From: Chryseobacterium gleum
GTDB lineage: Bacteria; Bacteroidota; Bacteroidia; Flavobacteriales_D; Sanyastnellaceae
DNA length: 64,000 nucleotides
NCBI GenBank assembly: GCA_945881835.1
Contig: CAMCVP010000002.1
Coordinates: forward strand, 116,457-180,456
Reading direction: 5' to 3'
In this document: one piece after another, positions 16,132-25,039 of the stretch
How positions within the stretch are numbered: position 1 is the stretch's first letter
How the letters are laid out: every line of letters starts with the position of its first letter
The notes under the pieces: model-generated
The model's database searches: none
Told to the model about the DNA's origin: nothing
The model's input: only the letters and a program-made list of their open reading frames with translations
Made by a program: the position numbers and the translations under genes

Positions 16132-16892
16132 TGAATCTAGCGCTGCTGCAAGCCCGCATGGGCTCCACCCGATTGCCGGGAAAAGTCCTAAAAGAGTTGA
16201 ATGGAATTCCAGTCATTCAAACCTTAATCAATCGCGTTTCGCATGCGAAGTGCATAGATAAATTAGCCGTTGTTACTTCAACCAATTCGGAAGACGATGC
16301 GTTAGAAAAGTATTGCTACGAAAATAATATTTTAGTCTTTCGCGGCTCAGATTGGGATGTACTAGATCGATTCTATTCTGCTGCGAAATTTTTTGATGCG
16401 AAGGAAGGCGACAACATCATTCGCTTAACCAGCGATTGTCCTACGCATCACGGAAGCACCGTCGATTGGGTGTATGAGCAATTCGTGAAATTCGGAGTCG
16501 ATCTGTTTTCGAACAGCAACGAAGACCCAAATTTTTTGGAAGACGGATTCGATGTGGAAGCGGTGAAGTTTTCCGTTTTGGAATACGCCTTTCAAAATGC
16601 GAAACTCCACAGTGAACGCGAACATGTCATTCCCTATGTAAAAAATTCAAAGAAGTTCACGCTGGGTTTTCGAAAGATGAACGACAACTGTAACTTCAAA
16701 TTATCTGTCGACACACCTTCAGATTTTGCTTTTGTTGAAGCACTTTTTGCCGAATTTGGAACTCGTGATTTCAACATAAACGATGTTGTACATTTGTTAG
16801 AATCGAAACCGGAATTATTGAAGTTGAATGAAGAAAGCATTATCAATGCTGGATACGCAAAATCATTAAGAGAAGATAAAATTGTGAAATGA
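16131..16892 (+). CDS. SpsF-type cytidylyltransferase
   Basis: A 253-residue nucleotidyltransferase of the COG1861/SpsF group, related to CMP-sialic acid synthetases. The N-terminal LLQARMGSTRLPGKVLKEL is the CTP-binding P-loop-like signature (QAR-GS-RLPGK). VVTSTNSEDDALEKYC is the next core strand. FRGSDWDVLDRFYSAA and IIRLTSDCPTH carry the metal-binding acidic residue region. It should activate an acidic sugar with CTP in the cytoplasm. No NeuB- or PseI-type condensing enzyme is encoded in this window, so the sugar is made elsewhere or has a different origin. It overlaps the acetyltransferase stop by one base and the aminotransferase start by four. Confidence 0.85.
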   Translation: MNLALLQARMGSTRLPGKVLKELNGIPVIQTLINRVSHAKCIDKLAVVTSTNSEDDALEKYCYENNILVFRGSDWDVLDRFYSAAKFFDAKEGDNIIRLTSDCPTHHGSTVDWVYEQFVKFGVDLFSNSNEDPNFLEDGFDVEAVKFSVLEYAFQNAKLHSEREHVIPYVKNSKKFTLGFRKMNDNCNFKLSVDTPSDFAFVEALFAEFGTRDFNINDVVHLLESKPELLKLNEESIINAGYAKSLREDKIVK

Positions 16893-18229
16893 AAACGATG
16901 TCACTTCCACACATAACGAACTTCGCGAAGAGCGACGAATACAGAAAAAAAATCCACGATTTAATTCCTGGAGGTGCGCATACGTACTCGAAGGGAGATG
17001 ATCAATTCCCCATCAAATCCCCCGCTGCGATTACTCATGCGAAAGGTGTGTATTGTTGGGATTTAGATGGAAACAAGTTCTTGGATACGCTTATGGGATT
17101 GTACTCTGTTTCTTTGGGACATGCGTATGAGCCTGTCTTGGAAGCAGTGAGAAAACAATTGGAGAAGGGAGTGAATTTCACTCGTCCAAGCGTTATTGAA
17201 ATGGAAATGGCAGAGAAGTTTCTTTCGCTTGTTCCGCAACACGACATGATTAAGTTCGCGAAGAACGGTTCTGTGGCAACTACTGCTGCAATTAAACTTT
17301 CTCGCGCATACACCGGAAAACATTTAATCGCGCGTCCTGCTGAACATCCTTTCTACAGTTATGACGATTGGTTCATTGGCTCAACCGCTTGCGATTTCGG
17401 TATACCGAAAGAAATAAAACAATTCACTGTTACATACAAGCAAGATTCAATAGAAGATTTAGAACGCTTGTTCAACGAATATCCGGGACAGATTGCTTGT
17501 GTAATTTCCGAACCAGAAAAATGGAATGTATTGGAGCCCGATTTTTACAAGAAGGCCATTGACCTTGCCCATGCGCATGGTGCGTTGTGGATCATGGATG
17601 AAATGATTACAGGATTCAAATCTGATTTTCCAGGTTCAATAAAAAAATTCAATGCAGAGCCCGATTTCTGCACGTGGGGAAAAGGCATTGCAAACGGATT
17701 TTCTTTCTGCGCGCTTACGGGCAAAAAGGAGATTATGGAGTACGGCGGCATTCGCAGAAAAGGCGAGCCTAAAGTATTTTTAGTAAGCACTACACATGGC
17801 GGTGAAACACACGGTATTGCTGCTGCGTTAGCCACAATTAATGTGTTTGAAAACAATCCGGTTATTCAACACAACCACGCCATTGGAGATTACTTTTTGA
17901 ATGGAGCGAAAGGAATTTTATCTCGAAGAAAATTGGAAGATTATTTCGAGTTTACCGGATTCAACTGGTGTGTAGGATTGGTGGTGAAGAATCAGAAGAA
18001 AGAACCGTGCATGTTCTACAGAACCCTATTCATGCAGGAAATGATTCAACGTGGAGTGCTTTATCAGGGAATTCTTTCTCCGTGTTTCTCGCACACCCAA
18101 GACGATATAGATTTCATGCTTGCTGCTTTCGATGAAAGTTGTGAAGTGTTTGAAAGAGCGTTAGAAGACGGCGTGGAAAAGTATTTGGTGGGTGAAGAAA
18201 TTAAGCCTGTTTTCCGAAAAATAAATTAA
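16889..18229 (+). CDS. Class III PLP aminotransferase (glutamate-1-semialdehyde-aminomutase-like)
   Basis: A 446-residue PLP-dependent enzyme. The Schiff-base lysine is K265 in FCTWGKGIANGF and the PLP-ring aspartate lies in ALWIMDEMITGFK. The start IPGGAHTYSKGDDQFP and the FTRPSVIEMEMAEKFLSLVP region match glutamate-1-semialdehyde-aminomutase-like members found in polysaccharide loci. HemL itself makes aminolevulinate, but this one sits in a surface-sugar operon, so a sugar keto or aldehyde group is the more probable substrate (inference). Starts at the first or third codon (ATG AAA ACG ATG) cannot be told apart. It overlaps the cytidylyltransferase by four bases and is followed one base later by the SDR. 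Confidence 0.85.
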   Translation: MKTMSLPHITNFAKSDEYRKKIHDLIPGGAHTYSKGDDQFPIKSPAAITHAKGVYCWDLDGNKFLDTLMGLYSVSLGHAYEPVLEAVRKQLEKGVNFTRPSVIEMEMAEKFLSLVPQHDMIKFAKNGSVATTAAIKLSRAYTGKHLIARPAEHPFYSYDDWFIGSTACDFGIPKEIKQFTVTYKQDSIEDLERLFNEYPGQIACVISEPEKWNVLEPDFYKKAIDLAHAHGALWIMDEMITGFKSDFPGSIKKFNAEPDFCTWGKGIANGFSFCALTGKKEIMEYGGIRRKGEPKVFLVSTTHGGETHGIAAALATINVFENNPVIQHNHAIGDYFLNGAKGILSRRKLEDYFEFTGFNWCVGLVVKNQKKEPCMFYRTLFMQEMIQRGVLYQGILSPCFSHTQDDIDFMLAAFDESCEVFERALEDGVEKYLVGEEIKPVFRKIN

Positions 18230-18230
18230 G

Positions 18231-19055
18231 ATGGAACCACTTCGCACAACAGACGCAACGCAAATCGATTTCAGAAAAAAATTCGATTTAACCGATAAAG
18301 TTATTGTCATTACAGGTGCTTGCGGATTGGTTGGAAGAGCCTTCTGCGAAGCCGTTGCACAATTCGGAGGAATAGTTGTTGCGGCAGATATTGAATTAGC
18401 GAATCCCGTTCAATTTGCAAATGAATTGGCTATACGTAACAATTCGAAAGCATTGGGATTTGTTCTTGATGTAGCCAATAGAGCTTCCGTTGAAGCATTG
18501 AAAGAAAGTGTTCTTTCTACCTTCGGAAGAATAGACGGATTGGTGAATGCCCATCAGAATAAAACGCATTTGAAATTCGAACCGTTCGAAAACGTGTCCG
18601 ATGAAAATTGGGACACTGTAGTTGATGTGAATTTGAAAGGCACGTTTTTAATGTGTCAAATTATTGGCTGCCACATGGCAGAGAACGGCGGCGGAAGTGT
18701 CGTAAACATTCCTTCCACCTACAGCGTTGTTGCCCCGAATCAGAATTTATACAAGGGAACTTCCCTGGGTTGTCCCGCCGCTTATAGCGCCTCGAAAGGC
18801 GGTATCGACGCACTTTCCAGATACTTGGCTTCTTACTGGGCAACAAAGAAAGTGCGTGTAAACATGATCACTCCACACGGCGTGTGGAACAATCATGAAG
18901 TGCAATTCGAAGAAAATTTCGCGCGCTTCTCTCCAATGGAAAGATTGAGTTACAATCACGAAGTGGCAAGCGCGCTCATCTATTTACTCAGCGATGCTTC
19001 CTCGTATGTTACCGGAGATAACATGAAGGTTGAAGGCGGTTGGACCGTTTGGTGA
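18231..19055 (+). CDS. SDR oxidoreductase of the sugar operon
   Basis: A 274-residue classical SDR, PtmA-like. The NAD(P) motif is TGACGLVGRAF; AADIE supplies the second strand acidic residue that suggests NAD preference. The NAG position is NAHQNK, an unusual variant. The catalytic Ser/Tyr/Lys segment is VNIPSTYSVVAP followed by PAAYSASKGGIDALSRYLASYW, and the end GDNMKVEGGWTVW is normal. PtmA homologues in Campylobacter act with PtmB in legionaminic-type glycan synthesis, which fits the adjacent cytidylyltransferase (inference). It begins one base after the aminotransferase stop. The metallopeptidase-like gene starts one base after its stop. Confidence 0.85.
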   Translation: MEPLRTTDATQIDFRKKFDLTDKVIVITGACGLVGRAFCEAVAQFGGIVVAADIELANPVQFANELAIRNNSKALGFVLDVANRASVEALKESVLSTFGRIDGLVNAHQNKTHLKFEPFENVSDENWDTVVDVNLKGTFLMCQIIGCHMAENGGGSVVNIPSTYSVVAPNQNLYKGTSLGCPAAYSASKGGIDALSRYLASYWATKKVRVNMITPHGVWNNHEVQFEENFARFSPMERLSYNHEVASALIYLLSDASSYVTGDNMKVEGGWTVW

Positions 19056-19056
19056 T

Positions 19057-20337
19057 ATGCAGGAAAAACTAGCAACATATTTTGAAAGACTTTGGCCCAT
19101 CTGCCGAAGCATCACTGGAAACGGACTGCGTGAATCGTTCCGCATTCTGCAAGAAATTGTTCCGTTTGAATTAACTGAAGTTCCTACCGGAACGCAAGTC
19201 CACGATTGGGAAATTCCGAAAGAATGGAACATTCAAGACGCATTCATTCTTACTCCAGATGGAAGGAAAGTTGCCGATTTCAAATTGAATAATTTACACG
19301 TGTTGAATTATTCCAGTCCGGTGGACATGGAAGTCACACACGAAGAACTTTCGAAACAAATCTTCACACTTCCAGAACAGTCAACAGCCATACCTTATGT
19401 GACTTCGTATTACGAAGAGAAATGGGGATTCTGTTTGGCGCACAACGAATGGCTTTCGCTTCCAAAGGATGGAATGTATCGAGTGGTTATTCAATCGGAA
19501 TTAAAAGAAGGAAGCCTTACTTATGGTGAAGCGATTCTAAAAGGCGATTCAGAAAAAGAGATTTTATTCTATTCGTACTTGTGTCATCCAAGTATGGCGA
19601 ACAACGAACTCAGCGGTCCATTGGTCTTAGCCATGCTCTATGAGAAGCTCGCTGCCCTTCCACAAAGAAAATACACCTATCGATTTGTCCTTGCGCCCGA
19701 GACCATTGGCTCCATTGCATACTTATCGAAAAACGGACAAGCACTGAAAGATAGATTGCACGCCGGATGGGTGCTTACGTGCTGCGGCGATGCTGGAAAG
19801 ATCCATTACAAGAATTCGCGTCAAGGCAATGCACTAGTCGACCGCATTAGCAAACACATTTTGAAGCAGCTTCCACTGGAGTGGAACGATTTAGAATTCT
19901 CTGTGGGTGGAAGTGACGAGCGCCAATTCTGTTCTCCCGGCTACAACTTGCCTGTGGGTTCGTTCATGCGCACGCCTTACCAACGTTATCCGCAATACCA
20001 CACCTCATTAGACAATCGCGATTTCATTTCCATTCCAGCTATGGAAGAAGGTGTTGAAATTTTATTTCAAATGGTGTTGGCGCTTGAAATTAACGAGACA
20101 TACGAAGCGGTGGTTCAATACGGAGAACCGCAATTGGGTAAGCGCGGATTGTATCCGACTTCGAACATGCCGAACACTGACCAGCGACAAATGATTCACA
20201 ACATGATGCACCTCATCAATTGGTCAGACGGTGAACACGATTTGTTAAGCATAGCTGAAAAAAAAGGTACTGCTATGTTTTATTTTGCCCCTTTGGCTAA
20301 ACTTTGCGAAGAGAAGGGTGTTCTTAGAAGGAAGTAA
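19057..20337 (+). CDS. DUF4910 aminopeptidase-like zinc protein
   Basis: A 426-residue cytoplasmic protein of the DUF4910/DUF2172 aminopeptidase-like group, which has an M28-type fold. Candidate metal ligands are His and Glu/Asn in YLCHPSMANNELSGP, Glu in LAPETIGSIAY, Asp/Glu in GGSDERQFCSPG and His in YPQYHTSLDN. The C-terminal 80 residues (GLYPTSNMPNTDQRQMIHN, then LINWSDGEHDLLSIAEKKG) look like the winged-helix domain typical of this group. Members are often found in glycan loci; a deacetylase or amidase role on an amino sugar is plausible but unproven. The ATG at 19057 is used because the upstream in-frame start lies inside the SDR gene. Confidence 0.82.
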   Translation: MQEKLATYFERLWPICRSITGNGLRESFRILQEIVPFELTEVPTGTQVHDWEIPKEWNIQDAFILTPDGRKVADFKLNNLHVLNYSSPVDMEVTHEELSKQIFTLPEQSTAIPYVTSYYEEKWGFCLAHNEWLSLPKDGMYRVVIQSELKEGSLTYGEAILKGDSEKEILFYSYLCHPSMANNELSGPLVLAMLYEKLAALPQRKYTYRFVLAPETIGSIAYLSKNGQALKDRLHAGWVLTCCGDAGKIHYKNSRQGNALVDRISKHILKQLPLEWNDLEFSVGGSDERQFCSPGYNLPVGSFMRTPYQRYPQYHTSLDNRDFISIPAMEEGVEILFQMVLALEINETYEAVVQYGEPQLGKRGLYPTSNMPNTDQRQMIHNMMHLINWSDGEHDLLSIAEKKGTAMFYFAPLAKLCEEKGVLRRK

Positions 20338-20350
20338 CCCGTTTGAATTG

Positions 20351-20358
20351 TACATTTG
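20351..20358 (+). promoter_or_regulatory. -7 box of the pgi/pmi-lipB operon
   Basis: TACATTTG fits TAnnTTTG exactly and lies 18 bases before the ATG at 20377. An upstream in-frame TTG (20356) is inside the box and is rejected as a start. It marks a new transcript after the sugar operon. Confidence 0.6.
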
Positions 20359-20376
20359 CATCTTAAATTTTTTAAA

Positions 20377-21360
20377 ATGAAATCATTAGTAGAAGCTTTT
20401 CCAACACATTTGAAAGAAGCCTTGACAATTGGTCAAAGCGCTACATTCACAAACACCGACAAACAATTTGAGAACATTGTTATCTCTGGTTTAGGAGGTT
20501 CAGGTATCGGTGGAAAGATCGTTTCTCAGTTGGTAGCAGACGATTGCTGCTTGCCTATTCTTTGCACGAACGACTATGTTCTTCCTGCTTTCGTAGGTCC
20601 TAAGACATTGGTTATTATTTCTAGCTACAGCGGCGAAACAGAAGAGACTGTTGCAGCATACAACGAAGCGAAAGCAAAAGGTGCAACCATTTCGTGCATC
20701 ACTAGTGGTGGAAAGATTGCAGCAGCAGCGGCAGCAGACGGATACAACTGCATTATCATTCCTGGTGGAAAACCTCCAAGAAGTATGTTTGGTTACAGCT
20801 CGGTTCAAGTGTTGTTCACGTTGAAAGCATACGGATTGTACAATGGAAATTTCGAAGCGGAAATCAGTAATTCAATCGATTTGATTCATGCTGAAATCGC
20901 GAACATCCGTACAGAAACTAAATCAATCGCGGAGAAAATTGTTTCTCGTATTCCAGTATTGTATAGCGAAGCCAGCTACGAAGGCGTTGCCATTCGTTGG
21001 AGACAACAAATCAACGAGAATTCAAAGATGCTTTGCTGGCACCATGTTTTCCCAGAGATGAACCACAATGAATTGGTGGGTTGGACAGGTGGAGACAACC
21101 GCGTTGCGGTACTAATGCTGCGCACGGAAGATGATCACCAGCGTTCACAAATTCGTATGGAAATATGTAAAAAATTAATGGGTGAGAAGTGTGATACCAT
21201 CATTGAAATCTTTGCGAATGGTTCAAGCAGACTTGAAAGAGCTTATTACTTGATTCACTTGGGTGACTGGTTAAGCATTGATCTTGCTGAATTGCGTAAC
21301 GAAGATGCTACAGCTATTCCAGCGATTATTTTCTTGAAAAACGAGCTTTCGAAAATATGA
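20377..21360 (+). CDS. Bifunctional phosphoglucose/phosphomannose isomerase
   Basis: A 327-residue cytoplasmic SIS-domain isomerase that interconverts glucose-6-P, fructose-6-P and mannose-6-P. Landmarks are the sugar-phosphate-binding GLGGSGIGGK, the SIS signature SSYSGETEET, and the later SGGKIAAAAAADG and MNHNELVGW (catalytic His and Glu). The length is that of the short archaeal/Bacteroidota PGI/PMI rather than the 550-residue Pgi. In this position it could feed hexose phosphates both to glycolysis and to sugar-nucleotide synthesis for the preceding operon. Its stop overlaps the lipB start by four bases. Confidence 0.9.
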   Translation: MKSLVEAFPTHLKEALTIGQSATFTNTDKQFENIVISGLGGSGIGGKIVSQLVADDCCLPILCTNDYVLPAFVGPKTLVIISSYSGETEETVAAYNEAKAKGATISCITSGGKIAAAAAADGYNCIIIPGGKPPRSMFGYSSVQVLFTLKAYGLYNGNFEAEISNSIDLIHAEIANIRTETKSIAEKIVSRIPVLYSEASYEGVAIRWRQQINENSKMLCWHHVFPEMNHNELVGWTGGDNRVAVLMLRTEDDHQRSQIRMEICKKLMGEKCDTIIEIFANGSSRLERAYYLIHLGDWLSIDLAELRNEDATAIPAIIFLKNELSKI

Positions 21361-22073
21361 GTAAACCCGTTGTTTCCTTCAGAGATTTAGGCCATGCGCC
21401 TTACAAGGAAACATGGGATTTTCAGGAAGAATTGTTTGAACGAAATGTTCAACGAAAACTTCAAAACAGATCAGAAGGGAAAGCCGACGGAGAGAGAACA
21501 GAAGATGTTCTTCTCTTCGTTGAGCATCCTCATGTATATACCTTGGGAAAAAGTGGAGACGCTTTTCATTTGCTTGTTTCTGAAGAGAAACTCAAGGAAA
21601 TTGGAGCAACGTATTATCCAATCAATCGAGGCGGAGACATTACCTATCACGGTCCTGGACAAATAGTCGGCTATCCGCTTTTAGACCTCGAACATTTCTT
21701 CACCGACATTCACAAATACATGCGTTACCTCGAAGAGGCAATCATTCGAACCATTGCACATTACGGGATTGTGGGAGGAAGAATTGATGGGCTTACGGGT
21801 GTGTGGCTCGATGTAGATGACCCGAAGAAATCTCGAAAAATTGCTGCGCTCGGCGTGAAGTGTAGCCGTTGGTTGACCATGCACGGATTCGCCTTCAACG
21901 TGAATACTGATTTGAATTACTTCAACTACATTGTCCCTTGTGGAATTACCGATAAAACGGTGACGAGTTTATCGAAGGAATTGGGACGTGAAATGGACAT
22001 GGATGAAGTGAAACGAATTCTTCTTCAAGAATTGGCAGAAGTATTTCAGTTCGAAATACACATTCAACACTAA
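21357..22073 (+). CDS. lipB: Octanoyl-[acyl-carrier-protein]:protein N-octanoyltransferase LipB
   Basis: A 238-residue lipoate-synthesis enzyme that moves an octanoyl group from ACP to lipoyl-domain lysines in the cytoplasm. The signature RGGDITYHGPGQIVGYPLLDL is complete. The ligase-fold glycine strand holding the conserved Lys is IAALGVKCSRW, and the catalytic Cys is C195 in YIVPCGITDKTV. The length is normal (LipB 210-240). LipA and the lipoylated dehydrogenases are not in the window. It is translationally coupled to the isomerase gene by a four-base overlap, without an obvious functional link. Confidence 0.95.
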   Translation: MSKPVVSFRDLGHAPYKETWDFQEELFERNVQRKLQNRSEGKADGERTEDVLLFVEHPHVYTLGKSGDAFHLLVSEEKLKEIGATYYPINRGGDITYHGPGQIVGYPLLDLEHFFTDIHKYMRYLEEAIIRTIAHYGIVGGRIDGLTGVWLDVDDPKKSRKIAALGVKCSRWLTMHGFAFNVNTDLNYFNYIVPCGITDKTVTSLSKELGREMDMDEVKRILLQELAEVFQFEIHIQH

Positions 22074-22135
22074 GTATTAAAATTTCAAAGTGAATATCGT
22101 GCGCTCATTGGCGGCGCTTTTCGTATTCAAAACCT

Positions 22136-22143
22136 TACATTTG
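22136..22143 (+). promoter_or_regulatory. -7 box of the terC-like gene
   Basis: TACATTTG, a perfect TAnnTTTG, ends four bases before the ATG at 22148. It predicts a leaderless or near-leaderless mRNA. Confidence 0.65.
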
Positions 22144-22147
22144 TAAT

Positions 22148-22915
22148 ATGGAATCATTTTTCTCTGCATTTACGACCGTACAAGGTTGGATAGACCTTTT
22201 GACATTGATAATAATGGAGATTGTCTTGGGAATAGACAACATTATTTTCATTGCTATTGTCACCGGATTTTTATCATCGAAATCAGATCAAACCAAAGCG
22301 CGCAGATTAGGACTGTCCTTCGCGCTTATTTTCAGAATTGGATTGTTATTTACACTTTCTTATTTGGCTCACCTGCAAGAGCCGTTTTTCATTTTGGGTG
22401 GCTATCCTGTTTCAGGAAGAGGATTGGTATTGTTGGCGGGCGGATTGTTTTTAATCATTAAGACCTTCAATGAAATTAGGCATAAATTCCGAATCGCAGA
22501 CAACGAAGAGTCTGAGAAATCGAGAAAGATCAATTTGTTTCAAGCCATTATTCAAATCACAATCATTGACATAGTTTTTTCTTTCGATTCAATCATCACT
22601 GCTGTTGGTTTAGTGGAGCACGTTCCAATCATGGTTGTGGCCGTTATCATAGCCATGTTCGTTATGTTGGCATTCGCTCCATATGTGAGCGCGTTCATTG
22701 AAAAATACCCAACATTAAAAATGTTGGCGCTTGTTTTCTTAATTGTTATCGGATTGAATCTTGTAGCTGAGGCTTGCGAAAGCGCACAGTTGATTCACAT
22801 TCCAGAATACGTGAACGTGAAAATGTATTCCTATGTCGCGTTTGCTTTCGCACTTACGGTTGAGATGTTGAACATTCGATTGCACCACGTTAAAGAGCGC
22901 AAGAGCAATTCATGA
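22148..22915 (+). CDS. TerC-family membrane protein
   Basis: A 255-residue integral membrane protein with about seven helices. It has the family opening LITLIIMEIVLGIDNIIFIAI in outline (E and D inside the helix), a second conserved acidic-helix repeat QITIIDIVFSFDSIITAVGLV, and the loop with charged residues between helices three and four. TerC/Alx-type proteins are metal (manganese or tellurite-related) exporters or help membrane-protein metalation. The length is shorter than YkoY-type members with CBS domains and matches the plain Bacteroidota form. It overlaps the next gene start by four bases. Confidence 0.88.
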   Translation: MESFFSAFTTVQGWIDLLTLIIMEIVLGIDNIIFIAIVTGFLSSKSDQTKARRLGLSFALIFRIGLLFTLSYLAHLQEPFFILGGYPVSGRGLVLLAGGLFLIIKTFNEIRHKFRIADNEESEKSRKINLFQAIIQITIIDIVFSFDSIITAVGLVEHVPIMVVAVIIAMFVMLAFAPYVSAFIEKYPTLKMLALVFLIVIGLNLVAEACESAQLIHIPEYVNVKMYSYVAFAFALTVEMLNIRLHHVKERKSNS

Positions 22916-23496
22916 TTATCATTGAAAACACCCTCGTAAGCGAGGATTTATTCGAAGAACATTTTGTTTGTGATCTTTCAGCGTGCAAAGGAATTTGTTG
23001 CGTCGAAGGAGACAGCGGTGCGCCTGTTGAGGAAGACGAAATTCCAATTTTGGAACAGGAATGGGAAAAGGCAAAACCGTATATGGTTCCTGAAGGTATT
23101 GATGCTATTGAAAGAGACGGACTCTACCAAGTAGATGAAGACGGTGATATTGTTACAACGCTGGTGTCAGACAAAGGTGCATGTTCATTTGTTCACTATG
23201 GTGAAGATGGAACGGCGTTGTGTGCGCTAGAAACAGCATGGAAAGCGGGCGAGTCGAAATTCAGAAAACCTATTTCGTGTCATTTGTATCCCATTCGATT
23301 GACGAAGTTGGCTGACTATGTCGGTTTGAATTATCACCGCTGGCCCATTTGCGCGCCAGCTTGCGAGTGCGGATCGAAATTGCAAGTGCCAGTGTACAGA
23401 TTTCTAAAAGATGCAATTACAACAAAGTTTGGTGAAGCGTATTTTCAAGAATTAGACGAACACTACCGGGCATGGAAAGCACAAAGAGAAGCATAA
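22912..23496 (+). CDS. DUF3109 cysteine-rich protein
   Basis: A 194-residue cytoplasmic protein of the DUF3109 family. It has cysteines in clusters: CDLSACKGICC near residue 20-31, ACSF and TALCALE in the middle, then SCHLYPIRL and CAPACECG. The arrangement, with an early CxxxxCKGxCC and a late CxxxCxCG, suggests an iron-sulfur or zinc centre, similar to the YkgJ-like zinc/iron-cluster group. No enzyme activity is established in my knowledge. It starts four bases inside the terC end, and the PD40/OmpA gene overlaps its last 25 bases, so the three genes are one transcript. Confidence 0.82.
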   Translation: MIIIENTLVSEDLFEEHFVCDLSACKGICCVEGDSGAPVEEDEIPILEQEWEKAKPYMVPEGIDAIERDGLYQVDEDGDIVTTLVSDKGACSFVHYGEDGTALCALETAWKAGESKFRKPISCHLYPIRLTKLADYVGLNYHRWPICAPACECGSKLQVPVYRFLKDAITTKFGEAYFQELDEHYRAWKAQREA

Positions 23497-25025
23497 TTCT
23501 TTTTTTTCTATTCTTATTTGTCGCTCCCGTTTTTTCGCAAGAGTGGGTAAAGGTCAATTGTGTTTTCAATACTGAAGACGGTGATGTCGTTACCGATTTC
23601 AGAGAAGGAACCGCGCTTGTGGTGAGTGCACGATTAAAGCAATCTTACGGACAGGGCACCATGCAAACCACACGCATCAATCGATTGCATAAGGTTGATT
23701 TGTATACTGAGCGCGAAGAAACATTTTTTCCGAAAGACTGGAATTTCGATGAAGGCGTATCATGCTTTGGAAAAGACAAAAATGAGTTGTTTTTTCAAAC
23801 TGAATTAGATGAACGCGGTACACTTTCGAAATCGTATAAAATTTTTCTTTGGGATTCAACACTAACATTTAAAAGTGTAGGAGCACCGGTTGAAATGGCT
23901 GGTAATAAAGGTGAAGGTGGTTTCGATAATATTAACCCCACATACGACCCGATTGAGAAATTTCTGGTGTTTTCAAGCAATCGTCCAGGCGGATATGGTG
24001 CACATGATTTGTATGGTTGTTATCGCTTGGAAAAAGGTTGGGGTCCTGTTTTCAATTTAGGACCGGGTGTAAATACGCCTGACAATGAATTGGGTGCGAC
24101 ACTCTTTCAAGGCACTCTTTATTTTTCAAGAATGGATTTGCAAGATAATTTGAAAATGACTCTGTATTCGGCTTTGCAAAAAGAAGCTTTTCATAATGCA
24201 ACGAAGCTGCTTGCTCCTTTCAACAACGAAAATGGAGACGCGTGGAAAGTCGTATTCGTCTCAAATAATGAAGCCTATGTTTCGCGCGGGAATCAAATCG
24301 AACACTTAATTCTTCCTAAGAAAAACAAGCAAGTTCAATTTAGATTGAAGGAAGGAACCCGCGTGTTGCAAAACATTGGTTTATCTGTTGTTTCTGTTGG
24401 AAGTGGAGAACACTCAGAATTGAAGTCCAACACCGAAGGATTAACTGCTCTCTTCAGTTTGACTTTGGAAACGAAATACAAGGTGAGTATTCAAGAAAAG
24501 GATTGGGAAGTTTTAAAGGCCACTGGCAATGGAAAGGGATACAAAGCAGAACTGATCGATGAATTTGGAAATATCATTCGCGTGTTTAAGTTCGATGCCA
24601 ATGGTAATTTCCAATTTGAATTGCTCGATTTTGTCTATACGAATTTGACGTTGTTGGAAGAAATAGATCGAAGTAAATTGAATGTTTCAAAGGTTGAAGT
24701 TCCTGTTCAATCAGGCGTTTCGACCAAAAAGTACTTTTTCCCAGTGAATGAAAGTGCATTGAGTGAAATTCAGAGAATTGATCTTCGGAATTGGATGAAA
24801 GATCTAACCAATTCAACTTTTACCATTAGTGGATTTGCAAGTTCAGACGGAAGTGTAAAACGAAATCGCGAATTGGCCAATGCGAGAATTCAAGCTGCAA
24901 AACAATTGCTGTTGGATGAAGGCATATCTGAAAAAAATATAAAAGTCAAAATCATAGGAATTAACGAACTCGGAGAAAAGGGACGTCGCGTAGAGCTTGA
25001 AGCGATTCCATTATCTTCGCATTAA
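23472..25025 (+). CDS. PD40-propeller/OmpA-family peptidoglycan-anchored outer-membrane protein
   Basis: A 517-residue exported protein. The signal peptide is MESTKRSIILFFLFLFVAPVFSQ. The next 260 residues contain PD40-type beta-propeller blades (FDNINPTYDPIEKFLVFSSN, then RPGGYGAHDLYGCYRL and GATLFQGTLYFSR). The C-terminal region has the OmpA motif: KKYFFPVNESALSEIQRIDL and FTISGFASSDGSVKRNRELANARI, which binds peptidoglycan. The architecture is that of the Bacteroidota OmpA family near gliding or porin systems (SprF/PorE-like), but no T9SS core gene accompanies it. The start overlaps the previous gene by 25 bases. Confidence 0.82.
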   Translation: MESTKRSIILFFLFLFVAPVFSQEWVKVNCVFNTEDGDVVTDFREGTALVVSARLKQSYGQGTMQTTRINRLHKVDLYTEREETFFPKDWNFDEGVSCFGKDKNELFFQTELDERGTLSKSYKIFLWDSTLTFKSVGAPVEMAGNKGEGGFDNINPTYDPIEKFLVFSSNRPGGYGAHDLYGCYRLEKGWGPVFNLGPGVNTPDNELGATLFQGTLYFSRMDLQDNLKMTLYSALQKEAFHNATKLLAPFNNENGDAWKVVFVSNNEAYVSRGNQIEHLILPKKNKQVQFRLKEGTRVLQNIGLSVVSVGSGEHSELKSNTEGLTALFSLTLETKYKVSIQEKDWEVLKATGNGKGYKAELIDEFGNIIRVFKFDANGNFQFELLDFVYTNLTLLEEIDRSKLNVSKVEVPVQSGVSTKKYFFPVNESALSEIQRIDLRNWMKDLTNSTFTISGFASSDGSVKRNRELANARIQAAKQLLLDEGISEKNIKVKIIGINELGEKGRRVELEAIPLSSH

Positions 25026-25039
25026 CAACAAGAAAAATC

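Noticed and set aside
16889..18229. Aminotransferase as the HemL of tetrapyrrole synthesis
   Set aside because: It overlaps sugar genes on both sides and its opening motif resembles the polysaccharide-locus branch; no other heme gene is present.
22100..22121. Possible terminator after lipB (GCGC...GCGC with T's)
   Set aside because: The stem is only four base pairs with a long loop, too weak to call.
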